Part shown: positions 33,698 to 42,017 of the stretch, piece by piece
Position numbering within the stretch: the stretch's first letter is position 1
How the letters are laid out: each line of letters opens with the position of its first letter
Assembly (NCBI RefSeq): GCF_035918235.1
Contig: NZ_CP109485.1
Span: 3,348,001 to 3,412,000, forward strand
DNA from: Streptomyces sp. NBC_01445
GTDB taxonomy: Bacteria > Actinomycetota > Actinomycetes > Streptomycetales > Streptomycetaceae
Length of the DNA: 64,000 bases
Direction of reading: 5' to 3'
Program-made: the position numbers and the translations under genes
Notes under the pieces: model-generated
Told to the model about the DNA's origin: nothing
Databases searched by the model: none
What the model saw: the letters and a program-made list of their open reading frames with translations, nothing else

Positions 33698-33823
33698 TCA
33701 TCTCCAGCTCCGCCAGCAGACGTCGCGGACGGAGCGCTCGTCGGCGGCGAGCTGCTTGACGTACTGGGCGGCCGCGTCGGGGGCGAGGCCGCCAGGGGCG
33801 ACGGACCCGGACGAGCGGGTCAT
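33698..33823 (-). CDS. 41-residue open frame, possible gene remnant
   Basis: ATG at 33823, beginning MTRSSGSVAPGGLAPDAAAQYVKQLAADERS and ending after RDVCWRSWR. The first 35 residues look protein-like (acidic/basic helix AAAQYVKQLAADERSVRD). Near the end another frame continues LLAELEMSRL, so this may be the N terminus of a gene lost by frameshift and truncation. Unrecognised. Confidence 0.3.
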   Translation of the reverse strand: MTRSSGSVAPGGLAPDAAAQYVKQLAADERSVRDVCWRSWR

Positions 33824-33875
33824 CCTCGCGCCTGCAGGTTTCCCTCTGCGTCACGTACACGCCGTGAGGTGCGCC

Positions 33876-34298
33876 CTAGAACCAGTCGGACTCGTCCTTC
33901 CGGACCACGCACAGCGCCCAGATGATGAAGCCCGAGATCGCGATCAGCACGACCGACCAGACCGGGTAGTACGGCAGGGAGAGGAAGTTGGCGATGATGA
34001 CGAGCCCGGCGATGGCCACGCCGCCGACACGTGCCCACGTCGCGGTCTGGAGCAGCCCGAAGCTGACGATCACCGCGAGTACGCCCAGGACGAGGTGGAC
34101 CCAGCCCCAGCCGGTCAGGTCGAACTGGAAGATGTAGTTGCGTGTGGTGACGAAGATGTCGTCCTTGGCGATCCCCATGATGCCCCGGCAGATGCCGAGC
34201 ACACCGACGAGCATGAGCATGACGCCGGCGAAGATCGTCAGGCCGCCTGCCCACGCCTGCTTCGTCGTGTCGGCCTGCTGCGAGTGTGTCGCGGTCAT
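33876..34298 (-). CDS. DUF7144-type membrane protein
   Basis: 140 residues with four membrane segments, a family common in Streptomyces. The signature is AWAGGLTIFAGVMLMLVGVL, followed by YIFQFDLTGWGWVHLVLG, then VGGVAIAGLVIIANFLSLPYYPVW and VLIAISGFIIWALCV. Function unknown. It clusters with two further membrane proteins (SHOCT and HdeD-like), a set often linked to stress or osmotic response. Confidence 0.85.
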   Translation of the reverse strand: MTATHSQQADTTKQAWAGGLTIFAGVMLMLVGVLGICRGIMGIAKDDIFVTTRNYIFQFDLTGWGWVHLVLGVLAVIVSFGLLQTATWARVGGVAIAGLVIIANFLSLPYYPVWSVVLIAISGFIIWALCVVRKDESDWF

Positions 34299-34333
34299 GG
34301 TGGTGCCTCGTTTCGTGTTCGTCCGGCACGCGC

Positions 34334-34813
34334 TCAGCGTCCGGAGCCGGAGGAGCCGGAGGCGGTGTCGGTACCCGGGCCTTCGGCCGGACCGTGGCCG
34401 GCCAGCACCAGTTGCTTCGCCTTGTTGAACTCCTCGTCCGTGATGTCGCCGCGGGCGCGGATCTCGGACAGCCTGGCCAGCTCGTCGACGCTGCTGGGCC
34501 GGTCCGTACCGCCCGCGGTCTTCTTGATGTAGCTGTCGAAGGCCTTCTGCTGCTCACGGGCCTGCGCGATCTCCCGGCGGCCCATGTTCTTGCCGCGGGC
34601 GATCATGTAGACGAAGACGCCCAGGAAGGGCAGGAGGATGGTGAACGCCAGCCAGCCGGCTTTCGCCCAGCCGCCCATGTCGTCGTCACGGAAGATGTCG
34701 CCGATGATGCGGAACAACAGGACGAACCACATGATCCACAGGAAGAACCAGAGCATGCTCCAGAAGACGCTCAGCAGGGGATAGTCGTACGCCAGGTACA
34801 TCTGCGCGTTCAT
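34334..34813 (-). CDS. membrane protein with C-terminal SHOCT domain
   Basis: 159 residues. Two transmembrane helices occupy residues 10-70 (SVFWSMLWFFLWIMWFVLLF; WLAFTILLPFLGVFVYMIA) and are followed by a cytoplasmic helix. A SHOCT motif (VDELARLSEIRARGDITDEEFNKAKQLVL) is near 110-140, and a Gly/Ser tail ends the chain. SHOCT domains are short oligomerisation modules at the C termini of membrane proteins. Confidence 0.88.
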   Translation of the reverse strand: MNAQMYLAYDYPLLSVFWSMLWFFLWIMWFVLLFRIIGDIFRDDDMGGWAKAGWLAFTILLPFLGVFVYMIARGKNMGRREIAQAREQQKAFDSYIKKTAGGTDRPSSVDELARLSEIRARGDITDEEFNKAKQLVLAGHGPAEGPGTDTASGSSGSGR

Positions 34814-34926
34814 GTCTCTTCTCCGTCCCGGGCGCTCGCCCAGCCGCCTTTGCCTGCCGTCTTCAGCCTGGGCCGACGGCGGCCGGTTGGCCTCACCCGA
34901 CGGGGGTGAGCTCGGTGGGTGGGGTG

Positions 34927-35589
34927 TCAGGCCGTCGGGGCCTGGCCGGGCGAGCCCGTGACGCCCGCCTTGCGAAGCGCGGACCGCCAGGCGAAGGCGA
35001 CCGCCGCCTCGGCCAGAGCGAGCAGGACGAGCCACAGGCCGAGCAGCCGGGTCAGGGCCTGTGCCGACTCGGCAGGCAGGGCCAGTACGACGATCCCCGC
35101 GACGATGCCGAGCACCGCGACGCCCAGGAGCACGCCGCGGTACGGCAGGTCCTTGGCGGCGATGGCGGTGTAGAGGGTGAGAACGCCGGACACGAGCCAG
35201 ACGATGCCGACGATCAGGGAGAGCGCGGTGATGGTCTGCAGCGGGTTCCTCAGGCACAGCACCCCGGCCAGGAGGAACAGCACGGCCAGGAGCAGCCCCG
35301 ACAGCCGTTCGCCGAGCTCCTCCCGCGCGAAGACGGCCACGAACCGGAACACCCCCATGGCCAGCAGGTACAGGCCGATGAGAATTGCCAGGACGTGCAG
35401 TGTCTCCTTCGGCCAGACCAGGATCAGGACGCCGGGCACCAGCGTGACGACCGCCGAGCCCAGGATCCAGGTCCATGAGCGGCCCAGTCGCGCCAGTGCG
35501 TCGGCGGGATCGTCGGCCGGCCGGGGGGCCGCCCCGCCGGCGGGGGGTTCCGGTCCGGTCTGCGGCGCCGGACCACGCGGCATGGTCAT
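34927..35589 (-). CDS. HdeD-like membrane protein
   Basis: 220 residues. After a Pro-rich N terminus come six hydrophobic segments (WILGSAVVTLVPGVLILVWP, VLAILIGLYLLAMGVFRFVA, LLLAVLFLLAGVLCL and others) with the internal repeat pattern of the HdeD/DUF308 family. In E. coli HdeD is an acid-stress membrane protein; here the role is unknown. GAGGAGGAG lies directly before the ATG at 35589. Confidence 0.85.
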   Translation of the reverse strand: MTMPRGPAPQTGPEPPAGGAAPRPADDPADALARLGRSWTWILGSAVVTLVPGVLILVWPKETLHVLAILIGLYLLAMGVFRFVAVFAREELGERLSGLLLAVLFLLAGVLCLRNPLQTITALSLIVGIVWLVSGVLTLYTAIAAKDLPYRGVLLGVAVLGIVAGIVVLALPAESAQALTRLLGLWLVLLALAEAAVAFAWRSALRKAGVTGSPGQAPTA

Positions 35590-35898
35590 GGCTCCTCCTC
35601 GCACGATCGAGCGGGTCGTTCCCGGACCGCCGAAGGGACCGGCGATACGCGGGGACCTGACCGCCTCAGCGTCCCGCGCGCCGCAGCCCGCCGGGTCACC
35701 CGCGGCGGGTGATCCGGCGGCGCCACGCCAGGGCGATGAGATGGAACCGGAGGCGTTCGCACGCCCTGCGACTGGACGTGCGGCGGACGGGAACGAAGAG
35801 CGACGAGATGAGCGATCACACGGCCGCCCGGACGGATGCCGGCCGATCCGGACTCGCCCCGGCCGATCCGGACCCGACCCGGCGGAGGCGGCGACGGG
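35590..35898. other. 309-base gap without a gene
   Basis: Upstream region of the HdeD-like gene up to the first recognisable codons of a DUF2252 remnant. Nothing else is visible apart from short direct repeats (CCGATCCGGAC/CTCGCCCCGGCC type, near 35840-35880). Confidence 0.4.
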
Positions 35899-36225
35899 CA
35901 GGACCGGGACTTCTACGTGCGCCAGGTGCGCGACTGGAAGGTCATCGCGCGGCCGGAGAGCATGGATCCGGGCCTGCTCACCCTCTTCGGCCGGCTGTGC
36001 GGGAGGACGGTCGTCGCGCAGTCGGCGACGACCTTCGCCCAGAGCCCGTCGAGGGCCTCCCTGGCACGGGCCCACGCCCGCTCCGGCGACCCCATCGCCA
36101 TCGCCGCGTACCTGGGCGTCAGCAACCGATTCGACCGCGCGCTCACCGGGTTCGCCCACTCCTGTGCCGACCGGAACGAGCGGGACGTCGAGGTGCTGGG
36201 AGCGGCCTGCCGCTCCGGGCGGATC
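35899..36225 (+). pseudogene. C-terminal remnant of a DUF2252 protein
   Basis: Reading QDRDFYVRQVRDWKVIARPE, SMDPGLLTLFGRLCGRT, ARAHARSGDPIAIAAYLGVS and ADRNERDVEVLGAACRSGRI, this matches the last about 110 residues of DUF2252 proteins (normally about 450 residues). The N-terminal three quarters are missing. There is an insertion of about 16 residues (VVAQSATTFAQSPSRAS) between GRT and LARAHARSGD, and no proper stop before the converging gene. It is a decayed copy. Confidence 0.75.
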
Positions 36226-36244
36226 AGGGCGGAGCGCCCCCTGA

Positions 36245-36454
36245 TCAGTCGGCCATGCCCTCCGGCAACTGCCGCATCTCCAGCACCCGCAGTCCCAGCG
36301 ACTGGAGCCGGGCCAGCAGCCCGTACAGGTGCGCATCGTCCACGACGGGGCCGAACAGGACCGTCTGGCCGGCCATCATCACGTGGCCCAGCTCAGGGAA
36401 GGCCTTGGTCAGCGTTTCCGACATGTGTCCCTCGACGCGGATCTCGTAACGCAT
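36245..36454 (-). CDS. conserved small hypothetical protein
   Basis: 69 residues: MRYEIRVEGHMSETLTKAFP, then MAGQTVLFGPVVDDAHLYGLLARLQSLGLRVLEMRQLP. The pattern resembles small actinobacterial proteins that sit beside XRE/LuxR regulators; function unknown. The ATG at 36454 is preferred over earlier codons, which look non-coding. Confidence 0.75.
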   Translation of the reverse strand: MRYEIRVEGHMSETLTKAFPELGHVMMAGQTVLFGPVVDDAHLYGLLARLQSLGLRVLEMRQLPEGMAD

Positions 36455-36889
36455 GGGCTTTTCTCCCGCGAGCAGCGTGGGGCGATGGGCGACGTCCTTA
36501 CCTGCGAGCGTCCGCCTCTGCGCCCGGCCCGGCCTCACCCGGTACAGGTGACCGGCCTTCTCCGGCGCACGACGACGGCTCAGTGCTTCAGGACGATCTC
36601 GAAGGTGATGATCAGCAGACCGAGCGCCAGGTCGACCAAGGCGGTGACGCCCATGAGACGCCGGGGCACCGGCTCAGCGTTGGTGCCTCCTCGGGCTCGG
36701 CTCAGAGCGTCGGTCCGGTCACCCCGGCCCCGCTCACGCTTCCCCTCGCATCGCCCTTCCCGTCGCAGCCTAGGTACGCGCACCGCGCCTCACCCGCCAC
36801 GGGGAGAGGGACTGAGCTCGCGGCAGAGCCGGCGTGTTCGGTCCCGGCCGCCGAATCCCGTTCACACCGGTCCGAGTTCGCGCGCGGCT
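36455..36889. other. 435-base gap, possible tiny membrane peptide
   Basis: No convincing gene. A 24-codon frame on the minus strand (36580-36654, MGVTALVDLALGLLIITFEI then VLKH) would encode a single membrane helix and could be a real small peptide or chance. The direct repeat TCCGAGTTCGCGCG occurs at about 36871 and 36899, the second inside the end of the MalT-like gene. Confidence 0.3.
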
Positions 36890-39592
36890 TCACACCAGTC
36901 CGAGTTCGCGCGCGCGGCGCACCGCTTCGTTGCGCCGGTTCACCGCCAGCTTCCGGTAGACGCTCTTGAGATGGGTCTTCACCGTGTTCACCGACACGTA
37001 GAGGTCGGCGGCGATCTCCTCGGTCGACATCATCCGGGCCAGCCGCTCCAGCACGTCCCGCTCGCGTCCGCTCAGCTCCTCCGCGACGAGCGCAGCGGGC
37101 CGGGCGTCGACCGGGGCCGGTTCACCAGGACGCGACGGAGCGGGCGCCAGCCAGTCCGCGGCCAGCTCCTGGAGCGGCGCGGCGGACAGGAGGGGGCGGA
37201 TCCACGGCCGCGCATCGAGGAAGGGTCTGCGAAGCCGCTCGCGCCGGGCGCTGAGGAGTGCCTGCGCGACGAGCCTGTGTGCTGTGGCGTCGTCTCCCGC
37301 CCCCAGCGCGGCCTGTGCCCTGACCAGCGCTGCCCGAACGGTCACCGCCGGCCCGGTCCGGCCCCCGGTGTCGATGCTGTCGAGCAGACCGACGGCCTCT
37401 TCCGGGCGACCTGCGGCGAGCAGCATCCGCGCGGCTTCCACAGCGCAGGCCGGCTGGTCGCCGGAGACGTCCTGGAGCACCTCGGCGGCCGTCCGAAGCC
37501 GTCCTTCGGCCATGTGCGCGGCCGAGGCGACCAGCACCTCCTGGCCCGCCGCCCAGGGCGAGGCCACAAGGACGCGGATGCCTGGGTCCGCCGCCTCGAC
37601 GGCGGCCCGAGCGTGGCCCTGGACCAGCAGGAGACGCGCCTTGGTGATGGCCCGGACCGCGGCGATCACCGGATCGTGCGTCGCGGAGGGGAGTTGGGCC
37701 GTCTCGTCGAGAAGGGTCTGCGCCCGGCTCAGCTCGTCGCGGTCCACGGCCACGGCGGCCAGCACCAGCAACCCGATGCCCGTGCCGGCACCGGAGACGT
37801 CCGGCTCGGGCAGACGGAACCTCTCCGCCTCGGAGGCACCCGCGAGCGCCTTGCGCTCCGCCCTGCCGATCCAGCCGTTCAGGTAGTCGATCAGTGCCAG
37901 GTGCCCCAGCGACTCCTCACGGGGCAGCACGGTGGACGCCTCGCCCTGGGTGCCCGCCACTGTGGTCAGGGCGGCACGCGCGTCCTCGAAGCGCCCGGCC
38001 CACAGGCGGGTGGAGCCGAGATGGGTCATGAGGAGGGCATGGAGTTCGGGATGCCTGTCCAGGAGATGCTCCGGGACCTCCCGCCGGAGCCGGGCGGCCG
38101 CCTCAGCGGCCTCCTCGGCCTGCTCGGGAGAACCGGTCAGCCGGGCGGCCAGCGTCTCCAGCAGCGCACAGCTCAGCTGCGCGGCCGCCCCGGCGTGCGG
38201 GTCGGCGGCAAGCCGCTCCTCGGCGCGGCGCAGATGGGAGAGACCGCGCTCGACGTCGCACCGGGACAGGTCACGGGCCGCCCGGACGAGCTCCGGCGCG
38301 GGGCCGGTGGCCTCGGGGTCCATCCCGGAGAACAACTGGTCGAGGTCGGCCGAGCGCAGACCGGTGAAGAGCTGCCCGATCGCCAGGTCGTCGACGAGGG
38401 CGCCGGCGGTGAAACCCCAGTCGCCCGAAGCGGCGCCGTGAGCGAGTGTCTCCGGGAGGGATCCGGATCGGCGCAGCCACAGCGCGGCCCGTCGGTGGAG
38501 TTCGGGCTCAAGGCCCGGCAGGCGGACCCGCAGGTGGGCCCGGAGTATCTCCCCGAACAACGGGTGGAGCCGGTACCACGAGTGCCCGAGGTCCTCGACG
38601 AACGCGTTCGCGCGGTGCAGCTCGACGAGCAGGGGCTCGGCGTCGGTCCGCCCGGTCAGCGCGTTCGCCAGATCAGGACTGAAACGCTGGAGGACGCTGA
38701 CGCGCAGCAGGAGATCCTGTGTCTCCTCCGGCTGCCGCTTGAGCACCTCGGCCAGCAGGAAGTCCGCGACCGTGCTCCGGTCCGCCTCGAACTCCTTCAG
38801 ATAGAGCTCCGGGGCCGCGCTCTCCCGCGCGGCCAGGGCGCACAGGCACAGGCCGGCGGCCCAGCCCCGGGTGCGGTCCACCAGGCCGCGCGCGGCGTCG
38901 ACCGGCAGGCGCAGGCCGTGCAGTTCCAGCAGCGGGACGGCCTCCTCAGGAGTGAAGGCCAGCTCGGCGCCGCGCAGCTCTGTCAGCTCGCCGGCTGCCC
39001 GGTAACGGTGCAACGGCAGCAGGGGTTCGGTGCGGGTGACGAGGACCAGGCGCATGCCCTGCCCGGCGTGGTGCAGGACGAATTCCAGCTGCTCCGCGAC
39101 CTCGGGGGTGGTCACGCGGTCGAACTCGTCGATCACGACGGTCACCGGCTGGTCGCGTGCGTCCAGATCGGCGGCGAGCGCCGCCAGCAGCTTGCGGTCC
39201 ACGCGGGCCGCCTCCATCGGCACCCCGACCGCGCCGGAGACCGGCGCACCGCACGCGCGCAGAGCCTCCAGCACGTACGCCCAGAACACACCGGGCTGCC
39301 GGTCCTCGTTCTCAGCGGTGAGCCAGGCGACCGGCTGTGGCAGGCCGGCGGCCCAGTCGGCGGCCAGCAGGGTCTTGCCCGCGCCCGCCGCTCCGTTGAT
39401 CAGGGTCAGCCGGGTCCGAAGAGCCTTGTCGAGGTGCCGGTCGAGCCGCTGCCGCCGCAGGTAGACAGCGGGTCGCGTCGGCAAGGTGATCCGCGTGCGG
39501 AGAAACGAGTCCCCCAGAGGATCAACGCCCGGAACACTCTGCCCGGCCGCTCCAGCAGCATCCTCGTGGATCTCCGCCACAGCGCTCACCAC
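36890..39592 (-). CDS. MalT-like LuxR regulator with STAND ATPase
   Basis: 900 residues. The N-terminal STAND-type NTPase has Walker A GAAGAGKT (about residue 68) and a Walker B-like VTVVIDEFDR (about 155). A long TPR-like helical region follows (about 380-800). The C-terminal LuxR domain is LSGRERDVLERLARMMSTEEIAADLYVSVNTVKTHLKSVYRKL. MalT-type proteins activate transcription when an inducer and ATP are bound. The inducer and targets are unknown and it is flanked by unrelated small genes. Confidence 0.92.
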   Translation of the reverse strand: MVSAVAEIHEDAAGAAGQSVPGVDPLGDSFLRTRITLPTRPAVYLRRQRLDRHLDKALRTRLTLINGAAGAGKTLLAADWAAGLPQPVAWLTAENEDRQPGVFWAYVLEALRACGAPVSGAVGVPMEAARVDRKLLAALAADLDARDQPVTVVIDEFDRVTTPEVAEQLEFVLHHAGQGMRLVLVTRTEPLLPLHRYRAAGELTELRGAELAFTPEEAVPLLELHGLRLPVDAARGLVDRTRGWAAGLCLCALAARESAAPELYLKEFEADRSTVADFLLAEVLKRQPEETQDLLLRVSVLQRFSPDLANALTGRTDAEPLLVELHRANAFVEDLGHSWYRLHPLFGEILRAHLRVRLPGLEPELHRRAALWLRRSGSLPETLAHGAASGDWGFTAGALVDDLAIGQLFTGLRSADLDQLFSGMDPEATGPAPELVRAARDLSRCDVERGLSHLRRAEERLAADPHAGAAAQLSCALLETLAARLTGSPEQAEEAAEAAARLRREVPEHLLDRHPELHALLMTHLGSTRLWAGRFEDARAALTTVAGTQGEASTVLPREESLGHLALIDYLNGWIGRAERKALAGASEAERFRLPEPDVSGAGTGIGLLVLAAVAVDRDELSRAQTLLDETAQLPSATHDPVIAAVRAITKARLLLVQGHARAAVEAADPGIRVLVASPWAAGQEVLVASAAHMAEGRLRTAAEVLQDVSGDQPACAVEAARMLLAAGRPEEAVGLLDSIDTGGRTGPAVTVRAALVRAQAALGAGDDATAHRLVAQALLSARRERLRRPFLDARPWIRPLLSAAPLQELAADWLAPAPSRPGEPAPVDARPAALVAEELSGRERDVLERLARMMSTEEIAADLYVSVNTVKTHLKSVYRKLAVNRRNEAVRRARELGLV

Positions 39593-39959
39593 CGCTGCCT
39601 TCCAGGGGCCGAGTCATGGGCCCGCCCACCCACAGGATCCCAGCGTTTCCGGCTGTGCGCGCGGGGGCGGTTTTCTCGACGGGGAATGCAGGGCGTGCCA
39701 GCCCCCGCACATCAACGGTCACCGCACTCTCAAGAACGGCGTCAGGAATCGCTCGCCCGCACGAGCCGCCGACAGCAAGGAAATGCCCCCAGGCAGCACG
39801 AAGAAGACTCCCGCGGGTGGGGGCATGCCCCCGGTTTCCGCGCGCGGGCAGATCAGGAAGCCCGCCGGGCCGCCGAGAGGGTCCTCGTCGTCCTGGGGCA
39901 GCGCGGGGAGCACGAGGAGGGCGTCGGCGGGACTCCACGCTCGGAGGACTGTCGCACCG
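39593..39959. other. 367-base gap without a gene
   Basis: Contains the promoter region of the MalT-like regulator. I see no coding sequence, hairpin or repeat worth calling. Confidence 0.4.
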
Positions 39960-40190
39960 TCAGATGCCGTGCCTGCTGCGGGCGTTCGCCTCGGCCACCA
40001 GGGCGCGCAGCAACTCGTCCTGGGTCAGGAGCCGGAGGTCGCCGGTCTGGGCGTCCCATTCGCGGCCACCGGCCAGCGGACGGATCTGGAGATACGGCCC
40101 TTCATGGCCCATGACCCGCCCGAACCGGTCGCGCACGGTGTCGTGGACGGCGTCTCCCACCTCCAGGAACGGGACCGGCTCCGGCGTCAC
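39960..40190 (-). CDS. small hypothetical protein, DUF1918-like
   Basis: 76 residues: VPFLEVGDAVHDTVRDRFGR, then VMGHEGPYLQIRPLAGGREWDA. The SH3-like beta pattern recalls DUF1918 and similar small actinobacterial proteins. The start overlaps the stop of the upstream gene by 4 bases, so they form a pair divergent from an XRE regulator, a common arrangement in Streptomyces. Confidence 0.7.
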   Translation of the reverse strand: MTPEPVPFLEVGDAVHDTVRDRFGRVMGHEGPYLQIRPLAGGREWDAQTGDLRLLTQDELLRALVAEANARSRHGI

Positions 40191-40486
40191 GAACCGACCG
40201 CCTTGGCGATCACAGCCGCCAGCTGCAGCGCCACGGGCGCCGAGCAGACCCCTAGGTGGACGAGCGCGTAGCGGCTCTCACCCTCTCCGTCGCCCACCCA
40301 CGGTGTGCGGACGTCCATGGCGGGGAGCTGGACTCCGGCCCGGCTGAGAGCACCGGCCAGGGCGTCGCGGGCATCGAGCGCTTCCTGGACCTTGGGCGTG
40401 CGGGGTTTCGAAGGGCCCGTGACGATGGCGGTGTGGCCGGTGGCGGGGGTGATCGAGTGGTGCGGGGGCCGCTGTGTGGGGGGCAT
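40187..40486 (-). CDS. small hypothetical protein paired with the XRE/DUF397 locus
   Basis: 99 residues starting MPPTQRPPHHSITPATGHTA. The C-terminal 70 residues (VQEALDARDALAGALSRAGV, ALVHLGVCSAPVALQLAAVI) look folded. It is the sort of protein commonly found divergent from XRE-DUF397 pairs; function unknown. Confidence 0.7.
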   Translation of the reverse strand: MPPTQRPPHHSITPATGHTAIVTGPSKPRTPKVQEALDARDALAGALSRAGVQLPAMDVRTPWVGDGEGESRYALVHLGVCSAPVALQLAAVIAKAVGS

Positions 40487-40710
40487 ATGTGTCCTCGTCC
40501 TTCGCCGGTCGTTCTGTCGGGTTCGTCGGTCCGACTGATTCCATGACCCCGGCAAGCTGCGTGAATTACGCTGCGTAGTCCGGGTGTTACGAGGATGCGC
40601 CCGGATGTGACCGATCACGCCGTGGACGTGCGGTGCTTCCCCGCCGTACGGCGCTGGTTCCACACCTTCCACACCGACCACGAGCCGGCGCTCGGAGGGG
40701 AGTCGGCCGT

Positions 40711-41553
40711 ATGCCGCAGCGACGGGTCATCACCGGCCGCAGCCAGGAGCCGCGTCAGAGGTTCGCCGAGGAGCTGCGGACCCTGCGGGCCGGGAGCGGG
40801 ACGAGTCTGCGGCAGCTCGGCGAGCGGCTGGGCTGGGACTACTCCCTGTTCGGCAAGATGGAGAAGGGCGAGACGCTCGGCAGCCCCGAGGTCGTCCAGG
40901 CCCTGGACCAGCACTACGGGACGCCGGGACTGTTACTGGCGCTGTGGGAGCTCGCCGCCGGGGACCATACGCAGTTCCGCGAGCGGTACCGGCGGTACAT
41001 GGCGCTGGAGGCCGAGGCGGTGAGTCTGTGGCACTTCGCGGTGAGCGTGCTGCCGGGGTTGCTGCAGACGCCGGGGTATGCGCGCGAGGTGTTGGCGGCG
41101 GGCGGGCTCCGGGGGAAGGAGCTGGAGCAGCAGGTCGAAGCCCGGATGGGGCGGCGGGAGTTGCTGGAGGGAGAGGACGCGCCGCCGTTCCGGACGATCC
41201 TGTCGGAGGCGGTGCTGAGGACGCCGTTGCGGGAAGTGGCGCAGTGGCGTGGGCAGTTGGAGTACCTGATGGAAGCTGCGGACCGCCCCCATGTGACGGT
41301 CCACGTGCTTCTGCACGGTGCAGGGCTGCACGGTCTCATGAGCGCAGACATGTGGTATCTACTCCTTCCCGAGGGCAGGACCGTCGCGTATACCGAGAAC
41401 GGATACCGGGGCGAACTCATCGAGGAATCTGCACCTGTTGTGCGTTTGCAGAAGACGTACGATGCGGTGCGCGACCTGGCGCTCACCCCGGCGGAATCGC
41501 GCAAGTTCATTCTGCGGATGTTGGAGGAAGCAACGTGCGAACCATCGACCTGA
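40711..41553 (+). CDS. XRE-family regulator with DUF5753 domain
   Basis: 280 residues. The helix-turn-helix is at residues 17-75 (FAEELRTLRAGSGTSLRQLG, WDYSLFGKMEKGE) and the DUF5753 sensor-like domain follows (SVLPGLLQTPGYAREVL ... MEAADRPHVTVHVLLHGAG). This is the abundant Streptomyces family that pairs with a DUF397 protein, sometimes as a toxin-antitoxin-like or developmental switch. The start is the ATG at 40711 with GGAGGGGAG upstream. Confidence 0.92.
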   Translation: MPQRRVITGRSQEPRQRFAEELRTLRAGSGTSLRQLGERLGWDYSLFGKMEKGETLGSPEVVQALDQHYGTPGLLLALWELAAGDHTQFRERYRRYMALEAEAVSLWHFAVSVLPGLLQTPGYAREVLAAGGLRGKELEQQVEARMGRRELLEGEDAPPFRTILSEAVLRTPLREVAQWRGQLEYLMEAADRPHVTVHVLLHGAGLHGLMSADMWYLLLPEGRTVAYTENGYRGELIEESAPVVRLQKTYDAVRDLALTPAESRKFILRMLEEATCEPST

Positions 41554-41744
41554 GCGACGCTTCTTGGCGGAAGAGCAGCTACAGCAACCAGGACGGTGGC
41601 GCCTGCGTCGAGGTCTCTGACGACTTCACGGTCATCGTCCCGGTACGGGACAGCAAGGTTTCGCACGGGCCGGTGCTCGTGTTCCCGGCCGCCGGCTGGT
41701 CCTCCTTCGTCTCAGCAGTCAAGGGCGGACAGCTGAGCGCCTGA
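41535..41744 (+). CDS. DUF397 protein
   Basis: 69 residues: WRKSSYSNQDGGACVEVSDD and VPVRDSKVSHGPVLVFPAAGW are the diagnostic DUF397 segments. It starts at a GTG within the end of the XRE gene (19-base overlap). It is the cognate partner of that regulator. Confidence 0.93.
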   Translation: MRTIDLSDASWRKSSYSNQDGGACVEVSDDFTVIVPVRDSKVSHGPVLVFPAAGWSSFVSAVKGGQLSA

Positions 41745-41758
41745 ACGAGCAAGCCGAC

Positions 41759-41787
41759 GGCCCCGCGACGATGCGCCTCGCGGGGCC
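41759..41787 (+). terminator. terminator of the XRE-DUF397 operon
   Basis: GGCCCCGCGA / TCGCGGGGCC with a 9-base loop, 14 bases after the DUF397 stop. Confidence 0.75.
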
Positions 41788-41800
41788 GCCTCGCACTTGT

Positions 41801-41880
41801 GAAACCTCAGGCCAGGCGTCCTTCTTCACCGGCTCAAGAATCGCCACGCACTCCACGTGATGCGTCATCGGAAAGACATC
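41801..41880 (-). repeat. displaced copy of the 3' end of the TrmA-type gene (left boundary repeat)
   Basis: About 80 bases at roughly 88-90% identity to 48095-48174, same orientation. It encodes the last residues of the RNA methyltransferase (FPMTHHVECVA, LEPVKKDA and stop) without the rest of the gene. Such a displaced 3' end is what an integrating element leaves, or an old duplication. No integrase gene is intact between the copies. Confidence 0.7.
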
Positions 41881-42017
41881 ACCACGGGAGTGCACTGACA
41901 TACTCGCAGGTCAGTGGCAGTTTACGGCACTACTGGAAGGCCCCTCGGGCGCCCAGAGCGTCAAACGAGCGTCACGACCTGCCGGTAGCAGCAGCTGGCC
42001 AACTGGGAGTCCGTCGG

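Noticed and set aside
36580..36654. 24-codon membrane peptide
   Set aside because: Too short to separate from chance; noted only as part of the gap.
36329..40114. A 1261-codon open frame on the plus strand
   Set aside because: It lies opposite the MalT-like regulator; its protein is Arg/Gly/Pro-rich with no domain. Long antisense frames are expected at this GC content. The same applies to the frames opposite the YcaO/LanB genes and at 71-1474.
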